From: Arthrobacter sp. ISL-48
Lineage (GTDB): Bacteria; Actinomycetota; Actinomycetes; Actinomycetales; Micrococcaceae
Length of the DNA: 64,000 nt
NCBI RefSeq assembly: GCF_018613805.1
Contig: NZ_JAGGPL010000013.1
Location: 124,001 to 188,000 of the forward strand
Direction: 5' to 3'
Shown here: positions 35,229 to 44,603 of the stretch, in pieces
Numbering within the stretch: position 1 is the stretch's first letter
Layout: every line of letters begins with the position of its first letter
Notes under the pieces: model-generated
What the model was told of the DNA's origin: nothing
What the model saw: only the letters and a program-made list of their open reading frames with translations
The model's database searches: none
Program-made: the position numbers and the translations under genes

Positions 35229-36347
35229 GTGAATACGCCAATGAGCCTAGTGCTGCCTGAACCGCCCAGCGGCATCGAGACCCCGGCAGTCTATATTGAC
35301 CTTGATGTTGTCGATGCAAATATCGAACGTATGCAAGCCTCCCTGGCGCACAGCGGTGTCAGCCTGGGTCCGCACATGAAATCCCACAAGTCGGTCAACC
35401 TGGCCCGGCGCCAGCTGGAGGCAGGTGCCGCAGGGATTACCGTCTCCAGTGTTGGCGAGGCGGAGGTCTTTGCAGAGGCCGGGTTCGACGATATCTTCGT
35501 TGCCTACACGGTCTGGGCCGGCAACCCGCTCCGCGGCAAGCGGATCCGGGATCTGCACGAGCACGTACGGTCATTCTCCATCGGAGTGGATTCGGTGGCC
35601 GGAGCGCAACAGCTGGCCCTTGCAACTCAAGGATCGCCACGTCCGCTGCGGGTGCTCGTGGAGATTGACAGCGGTGCTCACCGAACCGGAGTGCCACCAC
35701 ACGAGGCCGGTGATCTCGCCGCGGAGTGCCTGCGACTCGGTCTCGACGTTGCAGGGATCTTCACTTATGCAGGGCACGCAGGCAAGTCCAGGGACGCCCG
35801 CCCGGAAGGGGCAGCCGACGAGGTGCAGGCTGCCGAACAGGCCATCGCGTCTTTCTCCGCCCAAGGCGTGCCCGTGGGAATTGTGAGTGCAGGTTCAACC
35901 CCGACGGCCCACTTCTCGTCCCGGGCACCGATGACGGAGTTGAGGCCCGGTGAGTACATCTTCAACGATGCCGACAACGTGCGCCTCGGTACCTGCGAAA
36001 GTCTCGCCGACGTCGGACTCCTCGTGGCAACAACAGTGGTAAGTACCGCTGTTGAGGGCCAGGTGATTATTGATGCCGGAACGAAAGTGCTCGGCAGGGA
36101 AGGCAACCCCGACAAGGGCTTCGGACTCGTCCCCTCCATTCCCGGCAGCTTCCTCCGCTTGCTGAACGAGCACCATGGCTATCTTTCAATACCCGACGGC
36201 GTCGAGCGCCCTTCCGTTGGGGACGTCCTAACGGTCGTCCCCAACCATGCTTGCCCGGTAGCCAACCTCTTCGATGAGTACGTGGTCCTTCGGGGCGGCT
36301 CAGGGATCGGCCGATGGCCCGTGGACGCCCGCGGCCACCTGTCATAG
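35229..36347 (+). CDS. D-threonine aldolase / D-serine dehydratase-type PLP enzyme
   Basis: A 372-residue fold-type III PLP enzyme: N-terminal alanine-racemase-like barrel with the PLP lysine in GPHMKSHKSVNLAR (near residue 53), and a C-terminal D-serine-dehydratase-like domain with the metal-binding VPNHACPVANLFDEY (His and Cys near 338-340). The family holds D-threonine aldolase, D-serine dehydratase and D-3-hydroxyaspartate dehydratase; sequence alone does not separate them. The GTG at 35229 has AAGGGAA upstream. It sits between a HAD hydrolase and RidA. RidA clears enamine/imine products of PLP dehydratases, which favours a dehydratase. Confidence 0.85.
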   Translation: MNTPMSLVLPEPPSGIETPAVYIDLDVVDANIERMQASLAHSGVSLGPHMKSHKSVNLARRQLEAGAAGITVSSVGEAEVFAEAGFDDIFVAYTVWAGNPLRGKRIRDLHEHVRSFSIGVDSVAGAQQLALATQGSPRPLRVLVEIDSGAHRTGVPPHEAGDLAAECLRLGLDVAGIFTYAGHAGKSRDARPEGAADEVQAAEQAIASFSAQGVPVGIVSAGSTPTAHFSSRAPMTELRPGEYIFNDADNVRLGTCESLADVGLLVATTVVSTAVEGQVIIDAGTKVLGREGNPDKGFGLVPSIPGSFLRLLNEHHGYLSIPDGVERPSVGDVLTVVPNHACPVANLFDEYVVLRGGSGIGRWPVDARGHLS

Positions 36348-36397
36348 GCGCAAAAGAACCGTCCGTTCGTCCCACCAACAGAAAATTTGAACAAAAA

Positions 36398-36778
36398 ATG
36401 ACCAAAGTCATCCCCGCCATCGAAGGTGTGCAGCCCGGAGGAGATTCCTACTCCCAGGTCGTCGAAGCAAACGGGCTTGTTTTTCTTGCCGGCCAGGTAG
36501 GAAGTGTAGGAAGCCGCCCGGAAACGTACCCGGCTGATTTCGAAGCAGAAGTCCGGGCCACGTTCGCCAGCGCAGCCAAGCTTCTCAACGGCGTCGGGCT
36601 CGGGCTCGACGACGTCGTGCGGTGCGTTATCTACCTCACCGACTTCACAGATTTCGCCGAGATGGACGCCATTTTCCGCGATATCTTCCCCAGAAATCCT
36701 CCAGTCCGGGCCACTGTTGGAGTCGCAAGCCTTGCCCGCGACTGCAAATTCGAAGTCGAGATCACCGCAGCCCGGTAG
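36398..36778 (+). CDS. RidA-family enamine/imine deaminase
   Basis: A 126-residue protein of the RidA/YjgF/UK114 family: GDSYSQVVEANGLVFLAGQVG, the middle TFASAAKLLNGVGLGLDDVVRCVIYLTDF and the C-terminal NPPVRATVGVASLARDCKFEVEITA, with the conserved substrate-binding Arg in PVRATV. The protein forms trimers and hydrolyses reactive 2-aminoacrylate-like intermediates made by PLP enzymes. It follows the D-threonine-aldolase-like gene by 50 bp, so it probably clears that enzyme's product. The start at 36398 has no clear Shine-Dalgarno, which suggests coupled or low translation. Confidence 0.88.
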   Translation: MTKVIPAIEGVQPGGDSYSQVVEANGLVFLAGQVGSVGSRPETYPADFEAEVRATFASAAKLLNGVGLGLDDVVRCVIYLTDFTDFAEMDAIFRDIFPRNPPVRATVGVASLARDCKFEVEITAAR

Positions 36779-36797
36779 GCATGCCCGGAGCGGGAGG

Positions 36798-37859
36798 CTA
36801 GCTGCCGTTGAGCTCGTCCAAGAGCTCGGCTTTCCGTTCCTCGGAGGCGAAGGAGGAATGAATGGAGTTGGCGGCGAGGCGGGCCTGGTCGAATTCGGAC
36901 AGCTCGAACACAGCATTCAACTGGACGAAGTTGTCATCCACATAGCCGCCGAAATAGGCCGGATCATCCGAATTGACGGACACGTTCAGCCCGGCCGCGA
37001 GCATGGCAGGCAACGGGTGGTCTGCCAAGGTGTCCACGGCACGCAGCCTGACGTTGGAAAGAGGGCAGACGGTAAGCGGAATCCGGTCCTCAACCAACCG
37101 TTCCACCAGTTCCGGGTCCTCCATGCAGCGGATGCCGTGGTCAATCCGCTCCACCCCCAGGATGTCCAGCGCCTCGAGGATGTAGGACGCCGGCCCCTCC
37201 TCCCCTGCATGGGCGGTCAGCCGCAGGCCTGCCTCCCGCGCCCGTGCGAAGAGCCGTTCGAACTTGGCTGGCGGGTTGCCCACCTCGGCCGAGTCCAGTC
37301 CGATTGCGGCGATGGGGGCGTTCATGGCCAGCAGCTCTTCCAAGACTTCCAGGGCGGATTCCTCTGACAGGTCCCGCAGGAACGCTGCGATCAGCAGTGT
37401 GGAGATGCCGAACTCCTCGACGGAAGTTGCCAGGGCGGAGGCCACTCCGTTGACACACGTCTCCAGCGGGATGCCGCGGGCGAGGTGCGCCTGCGGGTCC
37501 ATCATGATCTCGGCGTGCCGCACGCCAGCGTTGGCAGCGCGGGCAAGGTAGGCGCGGGTCATATCCGCGAAATCCTGTTCCGACTGCAGTACCGCCATGT
37601 TGGCGTAGTAAAGGTCCAGGAAAGACTGAAGGTCGGTGAACTCGTACAGTCCACGCAGCTCCTCAAGCCCGGCGTAGGGCAGCTCCATGCCGTTGCGCTC
37701 GGCGAGCTCGAAGATCAATTCCGGCTGCAGCGTGCCCTCGATGTGCAGGTGCAGCTCAGCCACCGGCAGCCGCCGCAACGCCTTGTCGGCAACCGGCAAC
37801 GCGCCGTCGTCGCCCATCACGTCGGGCTGGGTCTGGTCGGAGTTCTGGGTCGGTTCCAT
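36798..37859 (-). CDS. Adenine/adenosine deaminase family protein
   Basis: A 353-residue TIM-barrel metal-dependent deaminase with zinc motif LHLHIEGTLQPELIFELAERN, the catalytic HAGEEG, and metal-ligand NSDDPAYFGGYVDDNF. The IEGTL and DDPAYFGGY forms are those of the adenine-deaminase (Aah1-like) subgroup of the adenosine deaminase family, so adenine to hypoxanthine is the better guess. It is convergent with the ridA gene. The ATG at 37859 lies 13 bases after GGGAGG. Together with two NCS1 carriers and the cytosine-deaminase-like protein it supports nucleobase salvage. Confidence 0.85.
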   Translation of the reverse strand: MEPTQNSDQTQPDVMGDDGALPVADKALRRLPVAELHLHIEGTLQPELIFELAERNGMELPYAGLEELRGLYEFTDLQSFLDLYYANMAVLQSEQDFADMTRAYLARAANAGVRHAEIMMDPQAHLARGIPLETCVNGVASALATSVEEFGISTLLIAAFLRDLSEESALEVLEELLAMNAPIAAIGLDSAEVGNPPAKFERLFARAREAGLRLTAHAGEEGPASYILEALDILGVERIDHGIRCMEDPELVERLVEDRIPLTVCPLSNVRLRAVDTLADHPLPAMLAAGLNVSVNSDDPAYFGGYVDDNFVQLNAVFELSEFDQARLAANSIHSSFASEERKAELLDELNGS

Positions 37860-38800
<941 letters not shown>

Positions 38801-38841
38801 GCTTCCCTCGTTCCCGTGACTACGACTCCCTCGTACTCATA

Positions 38842-38889
38842 ACAACGACGCCGGAGCGTCCCCTTCATGGGGAGCTCCGGCGTCGTTGT
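38842..38889. terminator. Bidirectional terminator hairpin
   Basis: The 16-bp arms acaacgacgccggagc (38842-38857) and gctccggcgtcgttgt (38874-38889) are perfectly complementary, and CCCC/GGGG in the loop can extend the fold. It lies between two convergent genes (stops at 38800 and 38928). Confidence 0.85.
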
Positions 38890-38927
38890 TTGCGTTTGGA
38901 AGTGGGATTGCGACCTGTGGCTTCCCG

Positions 38928-39518
38928 TCAGGCCGTAACGGGAAGTTCGCGGACGATCCGCACCTTCCAGGAGGCGTCGTCGCTGGTGTCCAGCAGGGCC
39001 ACGGTACCGTGGGCAACATTGACTGCCACGCGCTTGACCGCCAGCAGCTCAAGGTAGAGGTGCTCGTTCATCCGGCTGGGAGTATCGATCATGTACTTCA
39101 TGGCATCGCGGACCTTGCGGTAGTTGGCGCTGCGTTCGCGGTGCAGGTGCAGCTCGAGCATCTGGGCCTGGCGAACCTTGGGCTCGTGCCGGTTAAGCCA
39201 TGAGACGGCCGCGTGGACGGCCACCACCAGGGCCAACGAAACGGCGTAGATCCACCAGCCGCTGGACAGCAGGAACAGTGGCAGGTTTGCGATCGCCACG
39301 AGTGCAATGACGATCCGCAGGGCAGCGATCCGCCGGAGGGTCCGAGCAACGGAGGCCACGGCGGCACGGAAGCCGTGTTGCTCCTTACGCGCTGCCGCCG
39401 GGTCGAGGGTGAATTCGTCGAGGACAAGAATGCCCTTGGCCTCCGGGCTGAGCATCTGCCCGAACTTGGGCGTGAAAGGCTGCACGGTACCGGGGGTCAG
39501 TTCAGGTGTAGTTGTCAT
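38928..39518 (-). CDS. Uncharacterised protein with two membrane segments
   Basis: A 196-residue protein that I cannot assign to a named family. Residues 1-60 are soluble, 66-85 (ALRIVIALVAIANLPLFLL) and 87-108 (WWIYAVSLALVVAVHAAVSWL) are hydrophobic, and the C-terminal half is a soluble domain with a charged helix (QMLELHLHRERSANYRKVRDAM) and beta-like strands. Such a layout gives both ends in the cytoplasm. It is alone, convergent with the rpf-like gene and divergent from the next gene. Confidence 0.7.
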   Translation of the reverse strand: MTTTPELTPGTVQPFTPKFGQMLSPEAKGILVLDEFTLDPAAARKEQHGFRAAVASVARTLRRIAALRIVIALVAIANLPLFLLSSGWWIYAVSLALVVAVHAAVSWLNRHEPKVRQAQMLELHLHRERSANYRKVRDAMKYMIDTPSRMNEHLYLELLAVKRVAVNVAHGTVALLDTSDDASWKVRIVRELPVTA

Positions 39519-39675
39519 GTGAATGCTTCCAGGACGCTGGGGTGGTTTCGGTCATCTTAGTGGTTGGTGCGAGACCCTGTATGCATCGGTCCACTATGTG
39601 AACACCTTGCTGTGAACCCATGTGGCGCCGGGCACTGCAATTGGCACTTCCGCCGCCTGCCGTCAGACTGAAGGA

Positions 39676-40596
39676 ATGCAAACCTTCCTTCCGTACCCCG
39701 ATTTCCGGCGAAGCGCCGCAGCGCTGGACCCCGCCAGGCTCGGCAAGCAGCGCGTCGAGGCGCTGCAGACCCTCCGTGCGCTGGTGATCCCGGAGTACGG
39801 CTGGCAGAGCCACCCGGCCGTGCGCATGTGGATGGGCTACGTTCCGGCACTCACCCTTTATGGCCTGGCGACGGTGGACGAGTGGTCCTCCCGAGGCCAC
39901 GCCGACAACACCCGCGCCAACATCACCGAATTTGCGCCCCAGGCCGCCCATCCGGACTATGCCTCCAAGATCCCGATGCCGCCCTGGCTGGGTGACCCGG
40001 ATTTCCACCTGAGCCACCGCTCAAAGCTGCTCCGCAAGGAACCTCATTTCTACAGGTCGGTATTCCCCGACGCCGAGCCGGACCTCGACTACATCTGGCC
40101 GGAGCCGAAGCACGAGTTCCTGCCGGCGGACCCCGAGGGCGACGTACTGTGGATCCTGCGCGCTCCGCACCCGAAAGTCGACCCCCAGTCACTCGACACT
40201 GTTGCCCTGCCGCCGGTCCGACGTGGCACAGCCGCTGCCCACGGACAGGGCGGCAGCCAAGATGACTACTCCCCGGTTTACGTGGACGATGGTTCACGCC
40301 GGCCGTCTAAGCAGCCGCGCAAGCTTCCGCCAAAACAGCTGGTTAAGAAGCCCACCAGGAAGCGACAGGCACAAGAGGACGCGTTCGCCACGCTTCCCGG
40401 CAAGACCGCCGTCGCGGTCCCCTTCGAAGACGGCAGTAAGTTCGCCGTGGGGCAGGTGCTCGGCCGGCCCATCACCCTGGATGACGGCAGGTTCGGCCGC
40501 AACTTCAGCGTCACGGAAATCATCGACCGGTCCGCGTTCGATTACCCGGCCCTCCTGCAGGATCCACGGGTGTTCTTCCCCGTCCCGGCTCCCTGA
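39676..40596 (+). CDS. MSMEG_6728-family protein with extended C-terminal part
   Basis: A 306-residue protein whose first 160 residues match the MSMEG_6728 family: MQTFLPYPDFRRSAAALDPARLGKQRVEALQTL, HPAVRMWMGYVPALTLYG, SHRSKLLRKEPHFY and a pattern related to pyrimidine-dimer DNA glycosylases. After a basic linker (KKPTRKRQ near 240) comes another small domain (about 250-306) not known to me from the family. Catalytic residues were not assigned. GAAGGA is directly before the ATG, too close for a normal Shine-Dalgarno, so the start may be leaderless or upstream. The next gene begins after four bases. Confidence 0.72.
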   Translation: MQTFLPYPDFRRSAAALDPARLGKQRVEALQTLRALVIPEYGWQSHPAVRMWMGYVPALTLYGLATVDEWSSRGHADNTRANITEFAPQAAHPDYASKIPMPPWLGDPDFHLSHRSKLLRKEPHFYRSVFPDAEPDLDYIWPEPKHEFLPADPEGDVLWILRAPHPKVDPQSLDTVALPPVRRGTAAAHGQGGSQDDYSPVYVDDGSRRPSKQPRKLPPKQLVKKPTRKRQAQEDAFATLPGKTAVAVPFEDGSKFAVGQVLGRPITLDDGRFGRNFSVTEIIDRSAFDYPALLQDPRVFFPVPAP

Positions 40597-40599
40597 TCC

Positions 40600-41460
40600 A
40601 TGACCGTCCTGCTTGCCGGCTGCGGCGACCTGGGCACCGAAGCCGGCCTGCGTCTCGCCGCCGCCGGCCACCGCGTTGTGGGCTGGCGCCGGTCACCGGA
40701 GAAACTGCCTCCTGGAATCGAAGGTGCGGCGGCTGACTTGGCAACAGCGGATCTGCCGCCCATACCGGCAGACACCACCGCCGTCGTCGTGGCCGTCGCC
40801 GCGGACTCTCCGACGGAGGACGCCTACCGGGCGGCCTACGTTGACGGGCTGGACCACGTCCTGGATGCGCTGGAGCGCGACGGCATCAGGCCGCGGCGGG
40901 TGCTTTTTGTATCCTCCACTGCTGTATATGGTGACGCAGGGGGTGGCTGGGTTGATGAAAGCACGACGGCGGCTCCCGGCGGATTCTCAGGCCGCATCAT
41001 CCAAGAGGCTGAGGACCTGCTGCACGAACGGTTGCGCGGAACGGAAACTGCGGGAATCGCATTGCGGCTAGGGGGAATATACGGGCCAGGCCGGACCCGG
41101 CTGATAGACCAAGTGCGCAGCGGCTCCGCGATCATTCCGGACGGGTCACGCTACACCAATCGGATCCACCGGGATGACGCAGCAGCGGCGATCGTTCACC
41201 TGACAACCATGGAGTCCATGCCTTCCCCGGCATATATAGGAGTGGACAACCATCCCGCCGAGCTGGGCGAGGTTCTTCGGTTCCTGGCCTCTGTGCTCGG
41301 GGTTCCCGAACCTCCCACCGGCCCGGCCGGGCAACCGCGGGGCGGGAACAAGCGCTGTAGCGGCTCGCTGCTCCGGAGTACCGGGTTCGACTTCGCGTTT
41401 CCGACCTTCCGCGAGGGCTACCGGGAGATTCTGGCGGGAACGGGCGTCCGGCACCGCTAG
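40600..41460 (+). CDS. NAD(P)-binding epimerase/reductase-like protein
   Basis: A 286-residue extended-SDR protein. The Rossmann loop is GCGDLGTEAGLRLAAAGH, a YeeZ/SDR_a-type variant of GxxGxxG, followed by a Ser-Ser in LFVSSTAVYGD with the YGD/YxxxK-type region, and LRLGGIYGPGR typical of nucleotide-sugar epimerase-like proteins. The classical Lys after the Tyr is not obvious, so catalysis is uncertain. It starts four bases after the MSMEG_6728-type gene and is likely cotranscribed. Confidence 0.8.
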   Translation: MTVLLAGCGDLGTEAGLRLAAAGHRVVGWRRSPEKLPPGIEGAAADLATADLPPIPADTTAVVVAVAADSPTEDAYRAAYVDGLDHVLDALERDGIRPRRVLFVSSTAVYGDAGGGWVDESTTAAPGGFSGRIIQEAEDLLHERLRGTETAGIALRLGGIYGPGRTRLIDQVRSGSAIIPDGSRYTNRIHRDDAAAAIVHLTTMESMPSPAYIGVDNHPAELGEVLRFLASVLGVPEPPTGPAGQPRGGNKRCSGSLLRSTGFDFAFPTFREGYREILAGTGVRHR

Positions 41461-41537
41461 CCTTTGACCGTCTACTCTGGAGCCAGGGAAGCCAGGATAC
41501 AAAGAGTCACAGGGCAGTGTGTCAGAGGCAGGGGAAC

Positions 41538-41948
41538 ATGGACTTTCAGCAACTCATTGAGACAGTGGGCAGGTTCATGGACTTCGCCGGTGTAGCTGTT
41601 ATGGTCATCGGCGCGTTGGTGTCCATACCCATGGCCCTGCGGGGTTACCAGCCGCGGAGGATGCCTGCAGGCTCTGAAAAACTCACCGTTTACCGCGCCT
41701 ATCGCCAACTGCTGGGCAGATCCATCCTGCTGGGGCTCGAGCTCCTGGTCGCTGCCGACATTATCCGGACCGTCGCCGTGACGCCTACGTTCGAGAGCGT
41801 AGGGGTCCTGGCCATTATCGTGCTGATCCGGACCTTTCTAAGCTTTTCGCTCGAACTGGAAATTACCGGCCGTTGGCCATGGCAGAAGGAGCCTTCCGAG
41901 GGGTCATCTGATCGCGCAGAGGCTTCATCGGCAGTAACGTCCTCTTAG
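41538..41948 (+). CDS. DUF1622 family membrane protein
   Basis: A 136-residue protein with three hydrophobic segments (about 13-30, 61-80, 87-105). The signature GRSILLGLELLVAADIIRTVAV and IIVLIRTFLSFSLELEITGRWPW identifies DUF1622, membrane proteins of unknown role. The ATG at 41538 follows AGGGGAA, better than the TG-start seven codons before. The C-terminal 20 residues are polar. Confidence 0.85.
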   Translation: MDFQQLIETVGRFMDFAGVAVMVIGALVSIPMALRGYQPRRMPAGSEKLTVYRAYRQLLGRSILLGLELLVAADIIRTVAVTPTFESVGVLAIIVLIRTFLSFSLELEITGRWPWQKEPSEGSSDRAEASSAVTSS

Positions 41949-41958
41949 GCTGGGAGGC

Positions 41959-42591
41959 ATGGCACTCATTCACACAGCTACCCTGAATCCCTCAAAAATT
42001 GAACTCCTCCGCATGTGGCTCCCCAACCAGCCCTGGTTCGGGGAGGGCGAGCCAACAGATCTAAGGCGCCTGGGTTCTTTCCGGTTTGATGATCCCGACG
42101 GCGAAGTAGGCATAGAAACGCTGCTCATCACCAGCAAGGGCGCAGTCTTTCAGGTCCCGTTGACGTATAGGGACACTCCGCTGCAAGAAGCGGAAGCAAG
42201 TCTCATCGGGACCTCGGAACACTCCGTTCTCGGCAGGAGATGGGTCTAAGATGCCACTGGCGATCCTGTGTACGCGTCCACCTTGGCGACGACCATACTA
42301 ACGGGACAGCCTCAAGCCGACCAGATGCTTGAAGTCGACGGACTGCTCAAGCTGATCCCTGAAACGGTTCATCTGCAGGGTACCGTTGCCTCCGGTCTTG
42401 GCATTCCCGTCGTCTCCTCGGCGGGTCCGGAAAAGGCAGGCGGGGCAACAACCATTCATACAGAGCATCTCGACCTGTCCGTTAGCCGCGAACTCGACCT
42501 CGGCGGACGGACTTCCGGGCATAAGATCCTGACAGCCACGTGGACTGGGCAGGCAGTCCCGGTGCAACTTGCATCTGCGGTTGAAGTTTGA
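41959..42591 (+). pseudogene. Maltokinase-N-cap-like protein interrupted by an in-frame stop
   Basis: Codons 1-96 encode a Mak_N_cap-like domain: TLNPSKIELLRMWLPNQPWFG, LGSFRFDDPDGEVGIETLLI and FQVPLTYRDTPL. After GRRWV the codon at 42247-42249 is TAA, and the same frame then continues with DATGDPVYASTLATTILTGQPQADQMLEVDG, which follows the expected WVYDATGDPVY pattern of the family, up to the stop at 42591. A Tyr codon changed to TAA explains the break. A second piece might start at the GTG at 42268. Mak_N_cap domains are linked to trehalose/maltose-phosphate metabolism in actinobacteria; this stand-alone form is of unknown role. Confidence 0.8.
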
Positions 42592-42632
42592 CCGCTAAAA
42601 CGGGTTCAGATTTACTCTGAAGACGGAACCTT

Positions 42633-42670
42633 GGGGTAAATTGTCGTACCCCTTTGAAAGAGTAGGGGTA
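42633..42670 (+). promoter_or_regulatory. Competing hairpins over the start of the DUF222-HNH gene
   Basis: Three arms follow each other: GGGGTA (42633-42638), TACCCCT (42647-42653) and AGGGGTA (42664-42670). The middle arm can pair with either neighbour. Pairing with the third would hide the AGGGG and the first base of the ATG at 42670; pairing with the first would free them. The arms could also be protein-binding sites. Confidence 0.45.
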
Positions 42671-44169
42671 TGGGAAGCAGGGCGGCAGTGGAGGCGTTGG
42701 AGGCCATCGAGGCTTCCGTTTCTGCGCTTGCTGTTTTTGTCCACGGCGCCTCTGGCAGCCTCGGTTCCACCGGTCCTGACCCGCTGCGGGACCAGGCTGA
42801 TGCGTGCCTGGAAGGGCTGGCCGAGGTGACCCGGGCGGAAGCCGGTATGGCCGCCTTGAAAGTGCACCTGGCCGCCCGGTACGCCGGCGCGGCAGAAGCC
42901 ATCGCAGCGCCGCCCGGGTCCCCGCAGGAGAACACGGCCCAGGAGATGGCGGTGGTCGCGGAAGTAGCGTGTGTGCTGACGGTCAGTGAACGGGCCGCCG
43001 GTGCGCTGCTGGCCGAATCACAGACACTGGCCAAGCGCCTGCCGCTGACCCTGGCCGCGTTGCAGGCCGGGTCGATCTCGTGGCAGCACGCCCGGATCGT
43101 ATGCGACGAAACCACGGGCCTGGATCCTGCGGGAGCCGCGGCCCTGGAGGCGCATTTCCTGGACCCTGACCCGGTGAACCCGGCACGGGACTGTCCTGCC
43201 GGGGAGCTCATCCCGTCCCGGTTCCGGTACAAGGCCCGGACCTGGAGGGAACGGCACCACCCGGTGTCCATCGAAAAACGCCACCGCAAGGGCCTGCAGG
43301 ACCGGCCCACCCCGGACCGGGACGGGATGGCCTGGCTCTCGGCCTACCTCCCTGCCGGGCAGGCCGCAGGGATCTGGGACCGTGCCACCACCGCCGCCAG
43401 GGCAATGCAGGGCCCCGACGAGCCCCGGACCCTTACCCAGCTGCGCGCCGATAACGCCGCCAACTGGCTCCTGGGCGGCGTCACCGAAGGGACCCCATCC
43501 CCCAAGGCGCAGGTCCTGCTCACGGTCCCGGTGCTCTCCCTGATCGGTGCCGGTGAGGAACCGGCCACCCTTGACGGGTACGGGCCCATCCCGGCCTCCA
43601 TGGCAGCGGAACTGATCGCCGACGGCGCCGAGTCCTTCCACCGGGTCCTGACCGACCCCCGCGACGGCGCACCCTTGGAAATCGGCCGCACCAGCTACCG
43701 CATCCCCACAGCGACGCGGCAATGGCTCCGGATGCGGGACGGTAAATGCCCGTTCCCTGGCTGCAGCAACCATTCCCTGGACAACGAAGCCGACCACCTC
43801 CTCGCCTGGGCCGATGGCGGCACCACCGGCATCACCAACCTCGGCCAGCCCTGCCACAAACACCACAGACTCAAACACACCAGCGCGTGGAAACCCACCC
43901 CAGCCACCAAAGACGGACCACCCGGGTGGGTATCACCTTCGGGTCGTTACTATGCGAGCGAGGAACAGGACTGGGAACCACCCGGCTGGACCTCACCCGC
44001 GGACGCCACGCCGCCAGCGAAGAACAAGACTGGGAACCGCCACCGGACTGGCCGGATGAAATCTACAACCCTGACGCCGAGTCACCCGAAGATCCCGGGT
44101 TACCTGAAGAAGCCATCCCGGACTGGGCGGATATCCTTCTGGCGTAGGTCCCCTCCGCTGCTGAACTAG
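42670..44169 (+). CDS. DUF222-HNH endonuclease family protein with probable 3' frameshift
   Basis: A 499-residue protein of the DUF222-HNH type (related to the 13E12 repeat proteins, often multicopy in actinobacteria). The N-terminal 320 residues are the helical DUF222 domain; the HNH nuclease motif follows: CPFPGCSNHSLDNEADHLLAWADGG, then NLGQPCHKHHRLKH. The last 65 residues (after about 435) are Arg/Thr/Pro-rich and unlike the family. In another frame the 3' end reads SEEQDWEPPPDWPDEIYN to IPDWADILLA, ending at 44147, the acidic tail expected here. Two copies of the SEEQDWEPP codons lie 59 bases apart, so one base is missing between about 43957 and 44016. The HNH core is intact. Confidence 0.8.
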   Translation: MGSRAAVEALEAIEASVSALAVFVHGASGSLGSTGPDPLRDQADACLEGLAEVTRAEAGMAALKVHLAARYAGAAEAIAAPPGSPQENTAQEMAVVAEVACVLTVSERAAGALLAESQTLAKRLPLTLAALQAGSISWQHARIVCDETTGLDPAGAAALEAHFLDPDPVNPARDCPAGELIPSRFRYKARTWRERHHPVSIEKRHRKGLQDRPTPDRDGMAWLSAYLPAGQAAGIWDRATTAARAMQGPDEPRTLTQLRADNAANWLLGGVTEGTPSPKAQVLLTVPVLSLIGAGEEPATLDGYGPIPASMAAELIADGAESFHRVLTDPRDGAPLEIGRTSYRIPTATRQWLRMRDGKCPFPGCSNHSLDNEADHLLAWADGGTTGITNLGQPCHKHHRLKHTSAWKPTPATKDGPPGWVSPSGRYYASEEQDWEPPGWTSPADATPPAKNKTGNRHRTGRMKSTTLTPSHPKIPGYLKKPSRTGRISFWRRSPPLLN

Positions 44170-44486
44170 GCGTCCTGCCAGCCGCGGTCCTCCGTAAAGG
44201 TCGCCACCAAGGTTCCGACGCCTGCCTGAAGGGAATTCGAGGGATCAAAGTACAAGGCAGCTTCCGTCGCACGGCTATGCGTGATCAGTTGCTCTGCCTC
44301 CAGCTTTGCTTCCGGCACAGTAGCGCCAATGATGCCTGTTCTCGCCGGCAAGGCAGGCGTGTGCACAATCTCCGCATCCGTCTGCGTCAGAGGGACGGTG
44401 GTCCCTGCGTTGATCTCGTCGTGTGGGAACTCAAACTCGGCATCGTCGGAAGCGGCAGGGATGGTGTACTCCAAGAAGTAAGTCAT
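44166..44486 (-). CDS. Small uncharacterised protein
   Basis: A 106-residue acidic protein (MTYFLEYTIPAASDDAEF at the start) with no membrane segment or signal. I do not recognise a family; Asp/Glu-rich loops and alternating hydrophobics suggest a small beta-rich domain. Its stop overlaps the stop of the convergent HNH gene by three bases. Expression is not certain but the codon use is normal for the region. Confidence 0.55.
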   Translation of the reverse strand: MTYFLEYTIPAASDDAEFEFPHDEINAGTTVPLTQTDAEIVHTPALPARTGIIGATVPEAKLEAEQLITHSRATEAALYFDPSNSLQAGVGTLVATFTEDRGWQDA

Positions 44487-44603
44487 AGTCCCAGCCTTGC
44501 AGAAACTGACCAGCCCCGAAAGTTCCCGCTGCGAGCGACCACTGCCGGGTTTGTGTCACTAACCCAAAACTCGGCTTCAAAAACTCGGCGGCTAAGGAGG
44601 CCT

